Of a stretch of DNA of 64,000 bases, positions 36,837-47,100 are shown one piece after another. Location of the stretch: assembly GCA_015146655.1 (NCBI GenBank), contig VKHL01000034.1:124001-188000 (forward strand). The letters run 5' to 3'. Numbering within the stretch: position 1 is the stretch's first letter; the number at the start of each line of letters is the position of its first letter. The notes under the pieces are model-generated. The model ran no database searches. It had not been told where the DNA came from and saw only the letters and a list, made by a program, of their open reading frames with translations. The stretch comes from Ochromonas danica (Eukaryota; Sar; Chrysophyceae; Chromulinales; Chromulinaceae). A program made the translations under genes and the position numbers.

Positions 36837-37219
36837 TGAGATGAGATGACAACATGTCTTAGTGACTGACTGTGTTGTGTTGGTCTCATTGTCTATGATA
36901 TGATAAGAATAAGATATGTAGAAGAAGAAGTAGTAGTTAATATGTTAAAGAGTTACTACACTACAAGATGTTAACAGTGTTTGTTATTTATACTACTAAC
37001 ACTACCTCACAGTATAGTATCTCTTCTACTGTATATTCAGAGCACAGCATTACTCTAGTAACAGAATGACAGACACACTGTTGTTACATCACACAGTTAC
37101 AGTTATACACTGTGATCTGTCACCTCACTACCCATGAATAGTACGACAGAGATATACATAGTACGTACATACCATAAGGCAGTAGTTGAACCAGTTCTGC
37201 ACAGTAGCAGAAGGTTAAC
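36837..37219. other. Intergenic region between convergent genes
   Basis: These 383 bases separate the 3' ends of the dynein gene (+) and the proteasome chaperone gene (-). They are rich in short ACTAC and CACAG words. No feature was recognised. Confidence 0.5.
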
Positions 37220-37849
37220 CTAAGCAGTTGTAACTTCAGCAGTGGTTGTAGCAGAAGTAGAAGTAGAGGTGATGGTGGTTAGGTCAGACTGCTTCTGCTG
37301 CTGCTGCTCATCGGGGACAGTCAAGGAGGTACTACTAACACTACTAGTATTAACACCACTAGTATTAGCATGAAGATGAGCATCAAGACGAGGGAAATGT
37401 TTCTCTAACAACTGATTCACATTCTTCTCCACAAAATGACAAATAGGAGATTGATGATAACTACTAGGTAACTGATCTGATAAGAAGACTTGGATACCAT
37501 ATCGTTTAGCTAATCGTCTAGCTAATCCTTCTCCTGCATCATCCCAAGCATCAGTTAGACCACCAGGTCGGGCTAGTAGAGTGGAGGTCATTCCACCCAT
37601 TTCCGTGGAATGCATAGCGACGAGTAATGACTCCAAAGTGGGAGCATCTACTACACCACCTTCTTTGACAGTCGCGCCTAGCCAGAGGATGACTGACCCA
37701 GCCAAGGTGACCATCCAGACAGACAAGACCTGAGCACTACTAATAGGGAGAGATGGGAAGGTAAAGATAGTATCATCTAAGGGATGGACTGATAGGGGAT
37801 CATCTAGATTGTCAGGGATTTTAATTAAATGATGCTCTGTCTGAACCAT
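37220..37849 (-). CDS. PSMG4: Proteasome assembly chaperone 4 (PAC4/PSMG4-like)
   Basis: This is a single-exon 209-residue protein. PAC4 pairs with PAC3 and helps build the alpha ring of the 20S proteasome. Family features line up from about residue 38 to 155: AQVLSVWMVTLAGSVILWLGAT matches the strand ending in W(V/I)GAT of PSMG4; LLVAMHSTEMGGMTSTLLA matches the LAVAM...STSLLG segment; and GLARRLAKRYGIQVFLSDQLP matches the GLAQRLARKTNKQVFVSYNL segment. VEKNVNQLLEKHFP fits the C-terminal helix. The last 50 residues (Ser, Thr and Gln-rich) are an extra tail absent from the animal protein, which is about 120 residues. The call is from memory of the human sequence. Confidence 0.8.
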   Translation of the reverse strand: MVQTEHHLIKIPDNLDDPLSVHPLDDTIFTFPSLPISSAQVLSVWMVTLAGSVILWLGATVKEGGVVDAPTLESLLVAMHSTEMGGMTSTLLARPGGLTDAWDDAGEGLARRLAKRYGIQVFLSDQLPSSYHQSPICHFVEKNVNQLLEKHFPRLDAHLHANTSGVNTSSVSSTSLTVPDEQQQQKQSDLTTITSTSTSATTTAEVTTA

Positions 37850-38187
37850 TGTAGCAATGACCTTCTACACATGCAAAGGGTTAGTCTAACCAAGCAGTCA
37901 GAAAATTGAGTAAATCCTTAATATGCTTTTATGTATTTGCTTAACTCGGATACAACACGTTGTTTGTTCGATAATGACGTAGTGGTGCAAGATGGGAGGT
38001 TGACAAGGCAATATAATGACTTATAACTCATAAATTACACCTTTTCCACAGTGTGCTTCAAATGGAATATCAGTGAGATAGATCAGAGATGGTCATAATT
38101 GAATAGTCCTCTACTTGAAGACTGTGCTTTGCTTCTTTCTTAGACGACTAATTCTCTTCTTCTTTATCTTATATTGATAAAATCAAT
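37850..38187. promoter_or_regulatory. Shared intergenic region of a divergent gene pair
   Basis: These 338 bases lie between the proteasome chaperone gene (-) and the aldo/keto reductase gene (+), so both promoters are expected here. An AT-rich patch with TATATTGATAAAATC lies at about 38170-38184, just before the reductase ATG. No firm core element can be named. Confidence 0.35.
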
Positions 38188-39403
38188 ATGGCTGGACTTC
38201 TTTCTCAACGTCGACTTGGATCACAAGGTCTTGTTGTTTCCGCACAAGGATTGTAAGAAACACAACACAACAATACTATACTATTGTACTACTATACCAT
38301 ACTACCTCACTGTACCATACCATACCATATCATATCATATCATACCATATCATATCATACCACTACTCCCACTTCCACTCCCTTGATAGCGAGCGTTGCC
38401 TCACATTACTGCTGTGTCTTGATTGTTGTTGACTAGAGGATGCATGGGCATGACTGCCTTCTATGGTGGCTTTGATCGTGAAGCACAAGAACCAGAATCA
38501 CTTCGTACTATAGCCAAAGCTGTAGAACTTGGCATTACCTTCCTCGACACTGCCTGGATCTATCAAAACTATTCCAATGGTAAACTCTATACTAATGAAG
38601 AACTTGTTGGTAAAGCGATTGCTATACATGGTCGTGAGAAGTTCATCATTGCGACCAAGTTTGGTATTGCTGTGGATAGTCATGGTGTTCGTAGCTTTTC
38701 AGGGAAGGAAGAAGTCATTCGTTCTCAATTAGCTGACTCTCTTCATCGTCTAGGAACTGACTATATTGATCTCTATTATATGCATCGTATGGATCCTACC
38801 ACACCCATTGAAGAGACTATGATGGTATTAAAGTCATTAGTCGAAGAAGGAAAGATTCGTTATATTGGTTTATCAGAATGTACACCAAATGAATTACGTC
38901 GTGCACATGCTGTACATCCTATTACAGCCATTCAAATGGAATGGAGTTTACAAAGTCGTGATATTGAAGAAAGTGTTGTACCCACAGCACGTGAACTAGG
39001 TGTTGGTATTGTAGCTTACTCTCCATTGGGGAGAGGATTCTTAGCTGATCTAGCTACATTTGATAACCTTGTCGAGACGGACTCTCGTCGTTCACGTCCT
39101 CGCTTTGCAGGTGAGAATCTTGATGAGAACAGAAAGCGTGTGGCTCGTTTCTATCAGTTAGCAAGGGAGAAAGGTTGTACCCCTGCTCAATTGGCCTTGG
39201 CTTGGGTGCATAGTCGAGGAGAAGATGTCTTCCCTATCCCTGGCACTAAGTCTCCCAATCGATTAGAAGAGAATGTCAAAGCATTCATTGAGGTGTTGCC
39301 CAAACTAACTGTAGAGGATCTCGCGGAAGTTGAGAACTCCATTGAGACTTTAGTAGGCAATCGTTATGACGACAATGCGGGACAATTCAATTCTCGTCTG
39401 TAA
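38188..39403 (+). CDS. Aldo/keto reductase
   Basis: Two exons, 38188-38252 and 38437-39403, join to 343 residues. The enzyme is a NADPH-dependent carbonyl reductase with a TIM-barrel fold. Seen in order: RRLGSQGLVVSAQGLGCMGM, formed across the splice; FLDTAWIY with the catalytic Asp and Tyr; ATKFG with the Lys; YIDLYYMHRMDP with the His; IRYIGLSE; the GIVAYSPLGRGFL loop; and ALAWVHS followed by PIPGTKSPNRLEENV, which binds the NADPH phosphate. The catalytic tetrad Asp-Tyr-Lys-His is complete. Length and motifs fit the AKR13-like group of bacterial and plant enzymes; the natural substrate cannot be told. The ATG at 38188 is chosen because the first beta strand needs exon 1. Confidence 0.92.
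38290..38370. repeat. Short CCATA/TCATA repeats in the reductase intron
   Basis: The 184-base intron is largely made of 5-base units alternating between CCATA and TCATA. It is simple sequence with no other function visible. Confidence 0.8.
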
Positions 39404-39783
39404 TGGATTGAAATGTGATCATCCTGTTTGGCGTGTAATAACGAGTCATTCATTTTTGGTAATCTAACAAGAGGTACAAGAGTACAGACAGATAGTGTTT
39501 AGGCTTTTTTCTGTTTTGTTCTGCTGCCAAAATTTCATCGGAAAGAATAATCCGTGGAACTGGAAGATACTACTGATAGTGGAGCACCATAATCATTGGA
39601 ACGAGAAGAGGAAGAAGGTGGTGGGGGAATATGGTTCGTCATAGATCAGTTTCCTTTGTTCACAAACGTGGATTCCGCCGTATCATTCCATGGAATACCC
39701 CGCTCTCTCTCACGGCGCCCTCCTCTGTTGTGGGCCAAATCCTCACAAACAAATAGACGACAACAAGCAACATCATCAACATC
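39404..39783. other. Upstream region with a direct repeat and a REV1-derived fragment
   Basis: Bases 39459-39551 recur imperfectly at 41285-41380 (shared core AATCTAACAAGAGGTACAAG), so the pair flanks the next gene. Bases about 39556-39698 match the 5' end of the REV1 gene (about 43566-43717), in the same orientation as found there and therefore antisense REV1 with respect to the downstream gene. From about 39752 on, the sequence matches that upstream of the gene at 51620. Confidence 0.75.
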
Positions 39784-41208
39784 ATGGTATTACTAGGATT
39801 ACTTAATGACCTCCTGGAAGAGCTACAGGCTGAATTTAGATTCGTTGTCTACCTCATCCAATGCTTTATAAAATTATTTTATTCTGTGTTTTCCTATTTG
39901 ATGGAAGTGACAGAAAAGGTCATTTCGATTTTAGAGAAGAAAGATGAAGCAGAAGAAGAAGTGAGAAGGAGTGAAGAAATAAGAAGAATACAAGACGAAA
40001 AAGATCGTTTTGTGATAGAGGAGGTGATGTCTGACCTTCTGGATGCCGTTTTGGAAACAAGATACATGGAAGCAGAACGAAGAGCAGAAGAAACAACCAA
40101 TCAATTGCAGCAGGCCCTTACGGCAAGAGCGGTTGAATGCACTGAGCGAATGGAAGCGAAACAAAGAGCAGAAGAGCTCAGCATTCAGCTGCAGCAAGCG
40201 CTTGAAGCCAGAGATGCTGAGAAGACTGCACGAGAAGAGGCTGAACGAAGGGTGAACGAAACAGCCAATCAGCTTCAGGAAGTGCTTGCAGCTGGAGAGG
40301 CTGAACTAAGAACGTGCGTTGAGGTGGAAATGAAGGTGGATAAACCGACCAATCAGCTGCGGCAAACCCTTGCGGCTGGTGAAATATCAGCTGCGGCAAA
40401 AAGGAAACGAAACAAAGTAGAAAAGAAGGCAGAAGAAGCCAATACTCAGCGGCAGCAGGCTCTTGCTGCCAGAGAGTCTGAAGAGAAAACTCGAAGCAAA
40501 GTAGAACCAATAGAGGAGGGAATTATCGTTAATCTAGTGCAAGTAGAGGACCACGCTGTAGTAGAGGAGGTAGTGTCTGATCCAGTGATTGCAGTCTTAG
40601 AAGCAAACCATGTTGAAGCGGAACGAACAATCAGCTATCTACAACAAGCAATTACTGCCAGAGATTTTGAGAAGACTGCACGAGTAGAAGCGGAACGAAT
40701 CAATCAACTGCAACAGACGCCTTGTGCAAGATCACCGACCACCGGCAACGCAGGGAGCTCTACTGACGATATCATTCCCCACCCCATTCCTGCTGAGGTG
40801 GTCGCTGAAAGAGCTCAATTCAGCGAGGTTTCCTCAGTCTTCGAGGGAATGTTGGTGGAGCAGAAGTTCGGCAGCACATCTTCGTACAACTCCAAGTTTA
40901 TTTGGATTAACCTCAAGTTGCGAAAATTCTGTGTATCTGACCATAACTCTCACCTTCGCTCTCACAAGCAGGCATCACTCGCGGATATCTCAGGTTTACT
41001 GCCTGGAGCTCCACGCAAGTACAAGGGGTGTCGCGGACCTGATGGCAAACATATCCGTTTGGATCCTTCCCTGTGCTTGACCATTAGGTTTAACAATGGT
41101 GGAGATGTGGACCTGAAGTTCCCAACTTCCAGTGAACGTGACCTCTGGAAGAACGTTTTGGATCGTATTCTTTTTCGAACAGAAGGAGTTGGAGAGGCTG
41201 CCGAATAA
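39784..41208 (+). CDS. Coiled-coil protein with C-terminal PH-like domain
   Basis: This is a single-exon 474-residue protein. Residues 1-140 are almost identical, in DNA as well, to the start of the gene at 51620 and related to the gene at 4934-8070: a hydrophobic/amphipathic segment (FVVYLIQCFIKLFYSVFSYL), then a charged coiled coil with about 28-residue periodicity (NQLQQALTARAVE, SIQLQQALEARDAE). Instead of ankyrin repeats it ends in a PH-like module at about 345-465 that starts FSEVSSVFEGMLVEQKF and continues FIWINLKLRKFCVSDH, SLCLTIRFNNGGDVDLKF and the final helix SERDLWKNVLDRIL. PH-like domains usually bind phosphoinositides or proteins. The protein probably dimerises and sits at a membrane. 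The gene lies between direct repeats (39459-39551, 41285-41380) and just 3' of a REV1-derived fragment, and it points towards the true REV1 gene. The PH call is by pattern only. Confidence 0.8.
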   Translation: MVLLGLLNDLLEELQAEFRFVVYLIQCFIKLFYSVFSYLMEVTEKVISILEKKDEAEEEVRRSEEIRRIQDEKDRFVIEEVMSDLLDAVLETRYMEAERRAEETTNQLQQALTARAVECTERMEAKQRAEELSIQLQQALEARDAEKTAREEAERRVNETANQLQEVLAAGEAELRTCVEVEMKVDKPTNQLRQTLAAGEISAAAKRKRNKVEKKAEEANTQRQQALAARESEEKTRSKVEPIEEGIIVNLVQVEDHAVVEEVVSDPVIAVLEANHVEAERTISYLQQAITARDFEKTARVEAERINQLQQTPCARSPTTGNAGSSTDDIIPHPIPAEVVAERAQFSEVSSVFEGMLVEQKFGSTSSYNSKFIWINLKLRKFCVSDHNSHLRSHKQASLADISGLLPGAPRKYKGCRGPDGKHIRLDPSLCLTIRFNNGGDVDLKFPTSSERDLWKNVLDRILFRTEGVGEAAE

Positions 41209-41565
41209 TGGACAGTTTTTGAATCTTTCTCAAAACAAGTCATTTTGCGATCGCAAATCATCATCAAATCAAGTCCTTTTTGAGTTAATCTAACAAGAGG
41301 TACAAGTGTACAGAGAGATTGTATTGAGGTTTTGTCTCGCTCCATTGTAAAAGTTTCATCGAGAGGAATAATTCATACCAATGTTAGTGGGAATTGCTCT
41401 GTGAACTATCCACACTTGCATTGGAGAGCTTAGACATCTACAGTAACTCTTTAATTGACTTTTTCAACAATTGTCCAAACAATTGTAGAAAATGGCGAAA
41501 GTGTGAGAAATCGGTTATAATATCACCAAACCATAAAGTCTGCACAGAGAAGAACATCGTCACCA
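41209..41565. other. Intergenic region between convergent genes
   Basis: These 357 bases hold the second copy (41285-41380) of the direct repeat that flanks the PH-domain gene. A small CAATTGTCCAAACAATTG palindrome sits at about 41468-41485. No gene was seen. Confidence 0.6.
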
Positions 41566-43647
41566 TTATGAATGTCGACTGCGTTTGGCTTGGCGCAATA
41601 CTATAAGTTGTTCTTGACGGATTGATTCAGGCAGAGAGTCCCAGACAGTGCGATCGACTTCCTCCAAGAGCTCCTCTTCTTCTTCCTTCTTCTTCTTGTT
41701 TGCTGTCATTCCTATTCCGCCACCAAAAAAGGTTCTTTTTGGTTGTTGTTTCGGTTGCTCATGCTTCTTCATTGTCTCTTTCTCTTGTAATGTTGGCTGA
41801 TTGGAAGACTGTGCTGCTGGCTGGAAGAAGTTTGCAATAGTACTCCTCTTGACCACTGATTTCGATGATTGCGGTGGGGGACAAGAGATTCTATTAGTGG
41901 TAAGACTGGAGGAAGTAGGAGCATTTTCAGCAACAGTCACAGCAATAGGAAGAGGTTCTGGGGAGGCAGGAGGGTTTGCTGGGCTAGACCGACAGTCATC
42001 CTCGTGGAGCAGGTCAACCATAGTGGAAGTGTTAAGAGGACGAGTGAATGAGAGGATTGACCTTTGCTGTCCCGTGCTCCCTTCTCTTCTATTATTGCCT
42101 GTTCTATCAATGCTTGTTGACATAGCTATATCACCGTCACCGTAACTATCTTCATCACTTCCCACAACATTCCCTCCATCCTCCCCTTCTTCTTCCTCCT
42201 CTTCCCAAAGCTCCTTCGCTTCTTCTTCATCATACTGCAACTTCTTCAAATGAATCCCTAATCCTCTCAATTCATCTGGTCTCAGCCCCATCTGCTTATA
42301 AAGTACCAAGACATGTTGCCACAATTCAATAGCAAACTTCAATCTTCGCGCGAGATTGACAGTGCGAGAGAGATCCTCGCAACGCCCACAACCCAAGAAC
42401 TTCTCCGGCTCTCCCTCATAGAGTCTTCGCTTGGCATGTAAAGTGATTTGAAAGGCGCTATATCCAGTCTTTACGAGACGACCGACTACTTCTTCGCTCA
42501 ACTCCTTTAAGAATGTCCGTACTTCCTCTTCTCGTTGAAATCGAATTCCCCAATTTATATCCACACCTAATGACTGTCTTGGTGGATTGCATAATACACG
42601 ATCATCCATACCATGGGCATAATGATATAACGTCTCTCCAGTCTTCTCTCCAACAAGCTGTTGCAAGGAATGCAAAGAAACCCTTCGCAGGTCACCACAA
42701 GTAGTTAGACCAGCTTTCTTGCATTTCTCCGTAATAGAATGACCAAAGCCAGGCAAAGAAGAGATAGGCAGGACAGCGAGCAATCCTTTCTCATTGTCTA
42801 AGGCATCTTCCAAGCAGAGGTAGTGACTGCCATTGGGCTTTGCTTGCTGAGTGGCTAACCTCGCCAGGAGAAGATTCTTGCCGATACCTATTGAAGCACA
42901 GCATTGGGTAGCCTTATAGATAGCAGCTCGGATCTCTTCCGCTACTTCTAAAGCCACTGATCGAAGTGAGGAAGAAGTGCCTCTAGCAAGAGGTGGGGAA
43001 GGTCGAAGTAACCTCTTCCTCACCTCTTCTGTGAGGTCAAGATAACCTTCATCGCACGAGACAGCTTGGACGAAGTTGGCATACCTCAAGAAGAGGCGAT
43101 AAAGCTGCTTAGAAACCATGTCATAGTCCTCGAAGGAATAGGGTAATACGACAAGGTCGGGGATGGAAGAGCGAGCATTACCTAGAAACATGCCATTGCG
43201 AAGACCTCGCTTGCGCGCTTCATAGTTACAAGAGGCGATCTCGGAAGAAGAGTAGAAGGTAGTGGAGGAAGAAGAGGAGTTGGAACCGCGACCTCCATGT
43301 CCCTGTCCATGAGCTACAACGACAGGCTTGTCCAGGAGGTCGGGTCGCTGTCTCTGACTCACTGAGGCGAAGAAGCAGTCCATGTCCACGTGCATTACTG
43401 TACGATAAGGGTCGTCTAGAGATGCGCGACGATAACGTTGTGGTGCAGCAGCCATGCCACGGGCGACCAGGTCTGCCAGCTCGCTCTTCCAAGTGCTGAG
43501 ATGGTGCAGACGCGAGGAAGCAAAGAAGTTTCGTATAAAGCCTGGAGATGTCGATGTCAAGGCGGAACTGGAAGATACAGGCAGTGGAACATCATAATCA
43601 GTGGAACGAGAAGAGGAAGAAGGTGGTGGGGGAATATGGCTCATCAT
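41566..43647 (-). CDS. REV1: REV1-type Y-family translesion DNA polymerase (deoxycytidyl transferase)
   Basis: This is a single-exon protein of 693 residues from the ATG at 43645-43647. REV1 inserts dCMP opposite damaged or abasic template bases and scaffolds other translesion polymerases. REV1 rather than kappa or DinB is shown by FIRNFFASSRLHHLSTW before the palm, by MHVDMDCFFASV and SSSEIASCNYEARKRGLRNGMF, by SCDEGYLDL with both metal-binding acids, by ASIGIGKNLLLARLA, KAGLTTCGDLRR and VDINWGIRF, and by the LRGLGIHLKKL ending of the little-finger domain. The C-terminal tail has a PIP-like STIANFF and a ubiquitin-binding motif WDSLPESIRQEQL. No N-terminal BRCT domain is encoded in this exon, and the roughly 100-residue C-terminal polymerase-binding domain of animal REV1 is absent. 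The frame stays open upstream to 43827, but those 60 residues do not look like BRCT. Copies of its 5' end occur at 39556 and 51181. Confidence 0.92.
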   Translation of the reverse strand: MMSHIPPPPSSSSRSTDYDVPLPVSSSSALTSTSPGFIRNFFASSRLHHLSTWKSELADLVARGMAAAPQRYRRASLDDPYRTVMHVDMDCFFASVSQRQRPDLLDKPVVVAHGQGHGGRGSNSSSSSTTFYSSSEIASCNYEARKRGLRNGMFLGNARSSIPDLVVLPYSFEDYDMVSKQLYRLFLRYANFVQAVSCDEGYLDLTEEVRKRLLRPSPPLARGTSSSLRSVALEVAEEIRAAIYKATQCCASIGIGKNLLLARLATQQAKPNGSHYLCLEDALDNEKGLLAVLPISSLPGFGHSITEKCKKAGLTTCGDLRRVSLHSLQQLVGEKTGETLYHYAHGMDDRVLCNPPRQSLGVDINWGIRFQREEEVRTFLKELSEEVVGRLVKTGYSAFQITLHAKRRLYEGEPEKFLGCGRCEDLSRTVNLARRLKFAIELWQHVLVLYKQMGLRPDELRGLGIHLKKLQYDEEEAKELWEEEEEEGEDGGNVVGSDEDSYGDGDIAMSTSIDRTGNNRREGSTGQQRSILSFTRPLNTSTMVDLLHEDDCRSSPANPPASPEPLPIAVTVAENAPTSSSLTTNRISCPPPQSSKSVVKRSTIANFFQPAAQSSNQPTLQEKETMKKHEQPKQQPKRTFFGGGIGMTANKKKKEEEEELLEEVDRTVWDSLPESIRQEQLIVLRQAKRSRHS

Positions 43648-43900
43648 AGAACATGGTTTGGTAATTTCCCTTTGTTCACAAAATCGTGGATTCCGCCATG
43701 TCCTTCCATGGAATATCTCTTTGCGGGACAGTTCCCAATTCCGGAATTCCGAACTTGCGAAACTGCAGAACACCCCCAACAGGCGCAACGTCAGCAGCAG
43801 ACCCACAACTTTACACTTGACACCCAAAAGAAAGGATGATGAAGAAAGGAAACCGTCGAAGTGGCAGTTGAAATGAGCTTGCTGTTCCGTAAGGGGGTAA

Positions 43901-43972
43901 GGTGGGTTTTTACTTCAAAATAGTTGGTTTTGGAATTCGCCAAAACTAACTATTTTGAAGTAAAAACCCACC
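43901..43972. repeat. Near-perfect 33-bp inverted repeat (hairpin, 6-base loop)
   Basis: The left arm 43901-43933 and right arm 43940-43972 are reverse complements with one mismatch, around the loop AATTCG. The structure lies in the shared upstream region of REV1 and the myotubularin gene. If transcribed it would fold into a stem of about 33 base pairs. Confidence 0.92.
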
Positions 43973-44063
43973 TCCCCACCTTCAGGAGGTGCCCCCTGAA
44001 GATCTCGTTCTCTGTTCTCTTGCCCTTGTTCATCATCGCTGATGATCACCATCACCAACAACC

Positions 44064-44078
44064 TCATCATCATCAACC

Positions 44079-44111
<33 letters not shown>

Positions 44112-44112
44112 C
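44064..44112. repeat. (CAT)n microsatellite
   Basis: A run of CAT triplets with one CAACCT interruption lies just upstream of the myotubularin start, probably in its leader. Confidence 0.85.
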
Positions 44113-44168
44113 ATCCATCCTATCTTACTCTTATCTTTGCTGTATTATATATAGTCCAATTTTACACT

Positions 44169-47100
44169 ATGGAGATAGCTAAGCGCAAAGCGAATAATCT
44201 CTTCACAGCCAGTCTTAATGCCGGAGTAAACCTCATCCAACAAGTGGCGAGCCTCGGTGGGGCAGATTCCTCCGATGATGAGCGCATTGATGTGCAAGAT
44301 ATAGAAGACTTCATGTCTAATGGCAGCCGAGGTGTGTTGTCCTTCCCCGTCACGAGCCAGCGCACTTGCCGCAAGAAGATGCTCCACCTGCACCTCTACA
44401 AGGCCAAGATCATGCAATACCACGAAGGCAAGAAGCGAGTTTACCCCTGCGGAGATATTATCAATATTGAAAAAGAAGTTTCCGCGCAGATTTTGATGGA
44501 GATGAGGCAGCCCATCGACCTCAGCATCCGCCAGATTAGATTTCTCTTCGACTCTGACGTTGCAGCGGAAAAATTTCTGCAGTACGTTGAATTTCTCAAT
44601 GAGTTCGGAAAGACGATTAAGCAGGCTTTCAATGCTATTGACTATACTCGCTCGGGAGCCATTCGAGCGGAAGATTTGGCTTCTGCGCTGAGGAGAGTTG
44701 ATCTCCATGTGGACTCGACCACTTTGGACCAAATGTGAGTTTTCTATGGAATTGATGTTGCCTTATACTACACCTGTACTCATTTGGCTAACCTGATGAA
44801 CAATGAAACAGGATGGCCTTTGGCCGCAGTGGACACAACGTGCTGGACTACCACGCCTTCCTACGTGTCTTCATGGCCAGCTTTGTCTCCTCGTTGCATG
44901 ATTGCTTGCAGGAATGGTTGAACTTGACTATAGAGTCTAGTGGCGAGCTTTCTTTGAGTGGCCAATCTGGGCCTGTGAAAGTTGTGAACAGTAGCAAGTC
45001 AGCTATAAATATGCTGAGTGGCGAGGAGGTGACCTTTTCTCCAAGGGATCGTGTGCATTGGTGTGTCTTTGTGGGAAAAGCAACAAAGGAGCCATTCTTT
45101 ATTCCTGGTCATCTTATCGCTACCAACTATCGAATCGTATTGACCTCTTCGAGACGAGCTGCCGCGCAACAACAAAAGCCTTCTCGATACGATCTGCCCG
45201 CTTTCTTCAGTCGAATCTGTTTGCCCCTCAGTGCAGTTGTCAAATATACTATTGCTGCACCACGTCATTCTATCTATATCACCTGCAAAGACTATCGAGT
45301 ATTGCGCGTGACACTCTCGGCTTCGGAGGCCACTCGGCAAAGAGTGGAAGCTTACCTCAGTATTTTGCAGAAACTCACCTTCTCCTCGTCGCTTTCTTCT
45401 TCTCGCCTCGAAGATTGTCCTCTTTTTGCGTTTCGTTACGCACCGCCCGAACTTCTTGTTAATTATAATACATTCATCAAAGGCGAAGGAGGTAATACTG
45501 CAGATCATGATCATACAAGGGATTGGAGCTTTGGGTGGTTGTTTAGTGATGTGCGCAGAGACTATGACCGCTTGGGTTTGTCGAATGATCCTCAACATTG
45601 GCAAGTCTTTCACAATAAGGATTACTCTCTCATCGACACCTATCCTCGGTATCTCATTCTCCCTCGAGGGATTACGCTTGATGAGATCAAAGCAGCGGCG
45701 GAATATCGCTCACGCTCGCGTCTTCCCGTCGTAGTCTATAAGCATTCTTTCAGCGTTAGCGGCTCTGAAGATGGTGGTGGAGCGTTGCTGTTACGATCTG
45801 CTCAGCCGTTGGCGGGCATTACCCAAAAAGTTTGTGAAGAAGAGCAGCGTTTGCTTGAGTTTTACCGTATGAGAGGGCAACTAGATCGACCAGGTTCATT
45901 ACGTCATGACCATTCGCGCTTTATCATTCTTGACTGCCGTGGAATCATTGCCGCTACGCTTAATAAAGCTGCGGGAAAAGGAACTGAAAACATCGCCAAT
46001 TACACGAACACAGAGCTCGTGTTTGGTAATATCGATAATATCCATGTCATGCGAGCAGCTGCGCTTACATTGGCGGACAGTTTGGCTAGTTTTTCAAGCC
46101 AGGCAACGGGCATAGAAACTCGTGATCTCATCGATCAGAATATGTCTGGATACTTTGGTAAGCTGGAAGACAGTGGCTGGTTACGTTTCCTTCGTATCAT
46201 CTTGGTTTCCTCGGTATTTGTGGCTGAAAAGTTACACTTTAATCAAGACTCTGTCTTGGTCCATTGCTCTGATGGGTGGGATCGCACCGCCCAGATCACC
46301 TCCATCGCTCAGATCTTGCTTGATCCGTTCTATCGCACCTTAACGGGTTTGGCTACGTTGATTGAAAAAGAGTGGTGTGCATTTGGGCATAAATTTCAAG
46401 ATCGTTGCGGTCATGGTCAAGACAGCAACTCTCTTCCTGATGAAAGATCGCCCGTCTTCTTGCAGTTCTTGGATTGTGTCTATCAACTCCTAGAGCAGTT
46501 TCCCACTACATTTCAGTTCAATGAGGAATTGTTGATTTTCTTAGCCGACCATCATATTTCTTGTCTCTTTGGTACATTTCTTGGTAATAGTGAAAGGGAG
46601 CGAGTGGCTGTGTTGGATGCTCCAAGCCATACCATAAGTATTTGGGATTATATAATGGATGAGAAGAGGTTGTTTAACTTCCTGAACTCTCAATATGTTC
46701 ATTATCCACAGCCTCTATGGCCGCAAACTAGCTTGTTCAACTTGAAACTTTGGCAGAGATATTGGTTGAGATGGGATTCAGTTGCACATCCCAACACTTT
46801 GCAACAGAAGAAACCCTGGCATGATGATTGGTATGGATAACTTGTTTATTGATACTTCTTCTTACTTAATCGCTGATGATGCACTCACTCTTCGCTTTTA
46901 GGGGCAATGGCTATGAGACGATAATTACTACTACGTCTGCAGCCACCAGCAGCAACGTGTCCAAAAGTGGCATATCCTCCTCAACTCCAACTCCACCTCC
47001 ACCCCCACGATCGCCACTCCAGCGCAATCCACCTCCACCCCCACCTTCAACACCGATACAACAATCAAAACTCCCTTTGGAAAGAAAGCACGTGAGTATT

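Larger units (their letters stand above)
43648..44168. promoter_or_regulatory. Divergent promoter region of REV1 and myotubularin genes
   Basis: These 521 bases separate the REV1 start (-) from the myotubularin start (+). The first 180 bases are an open extension of the REV1 frame. A nearly perfect hairpin lies at 43901-43972 and a (CAT)n run at 44064-44112. The part to about 43717 was copied to the two loci at 39.6 and 51.4 kb. Confidence 0.5.

Noticed and set aside
41566-43647. DNA polymerase kappa or DinB as the name of the Y-family polymerase
   Set aside because: The SRLHHLSTW lead-in, the SEIASCNYEAR...NGMF block and the ubiquitin-binding tail are REV1 features.
43648-43827. Signal peptide at the start of the extended REV1 frame
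   Set aside because: A secretory signal on a nuclear polymerase is implausible, and this part is probably untranslated or upstream flank.
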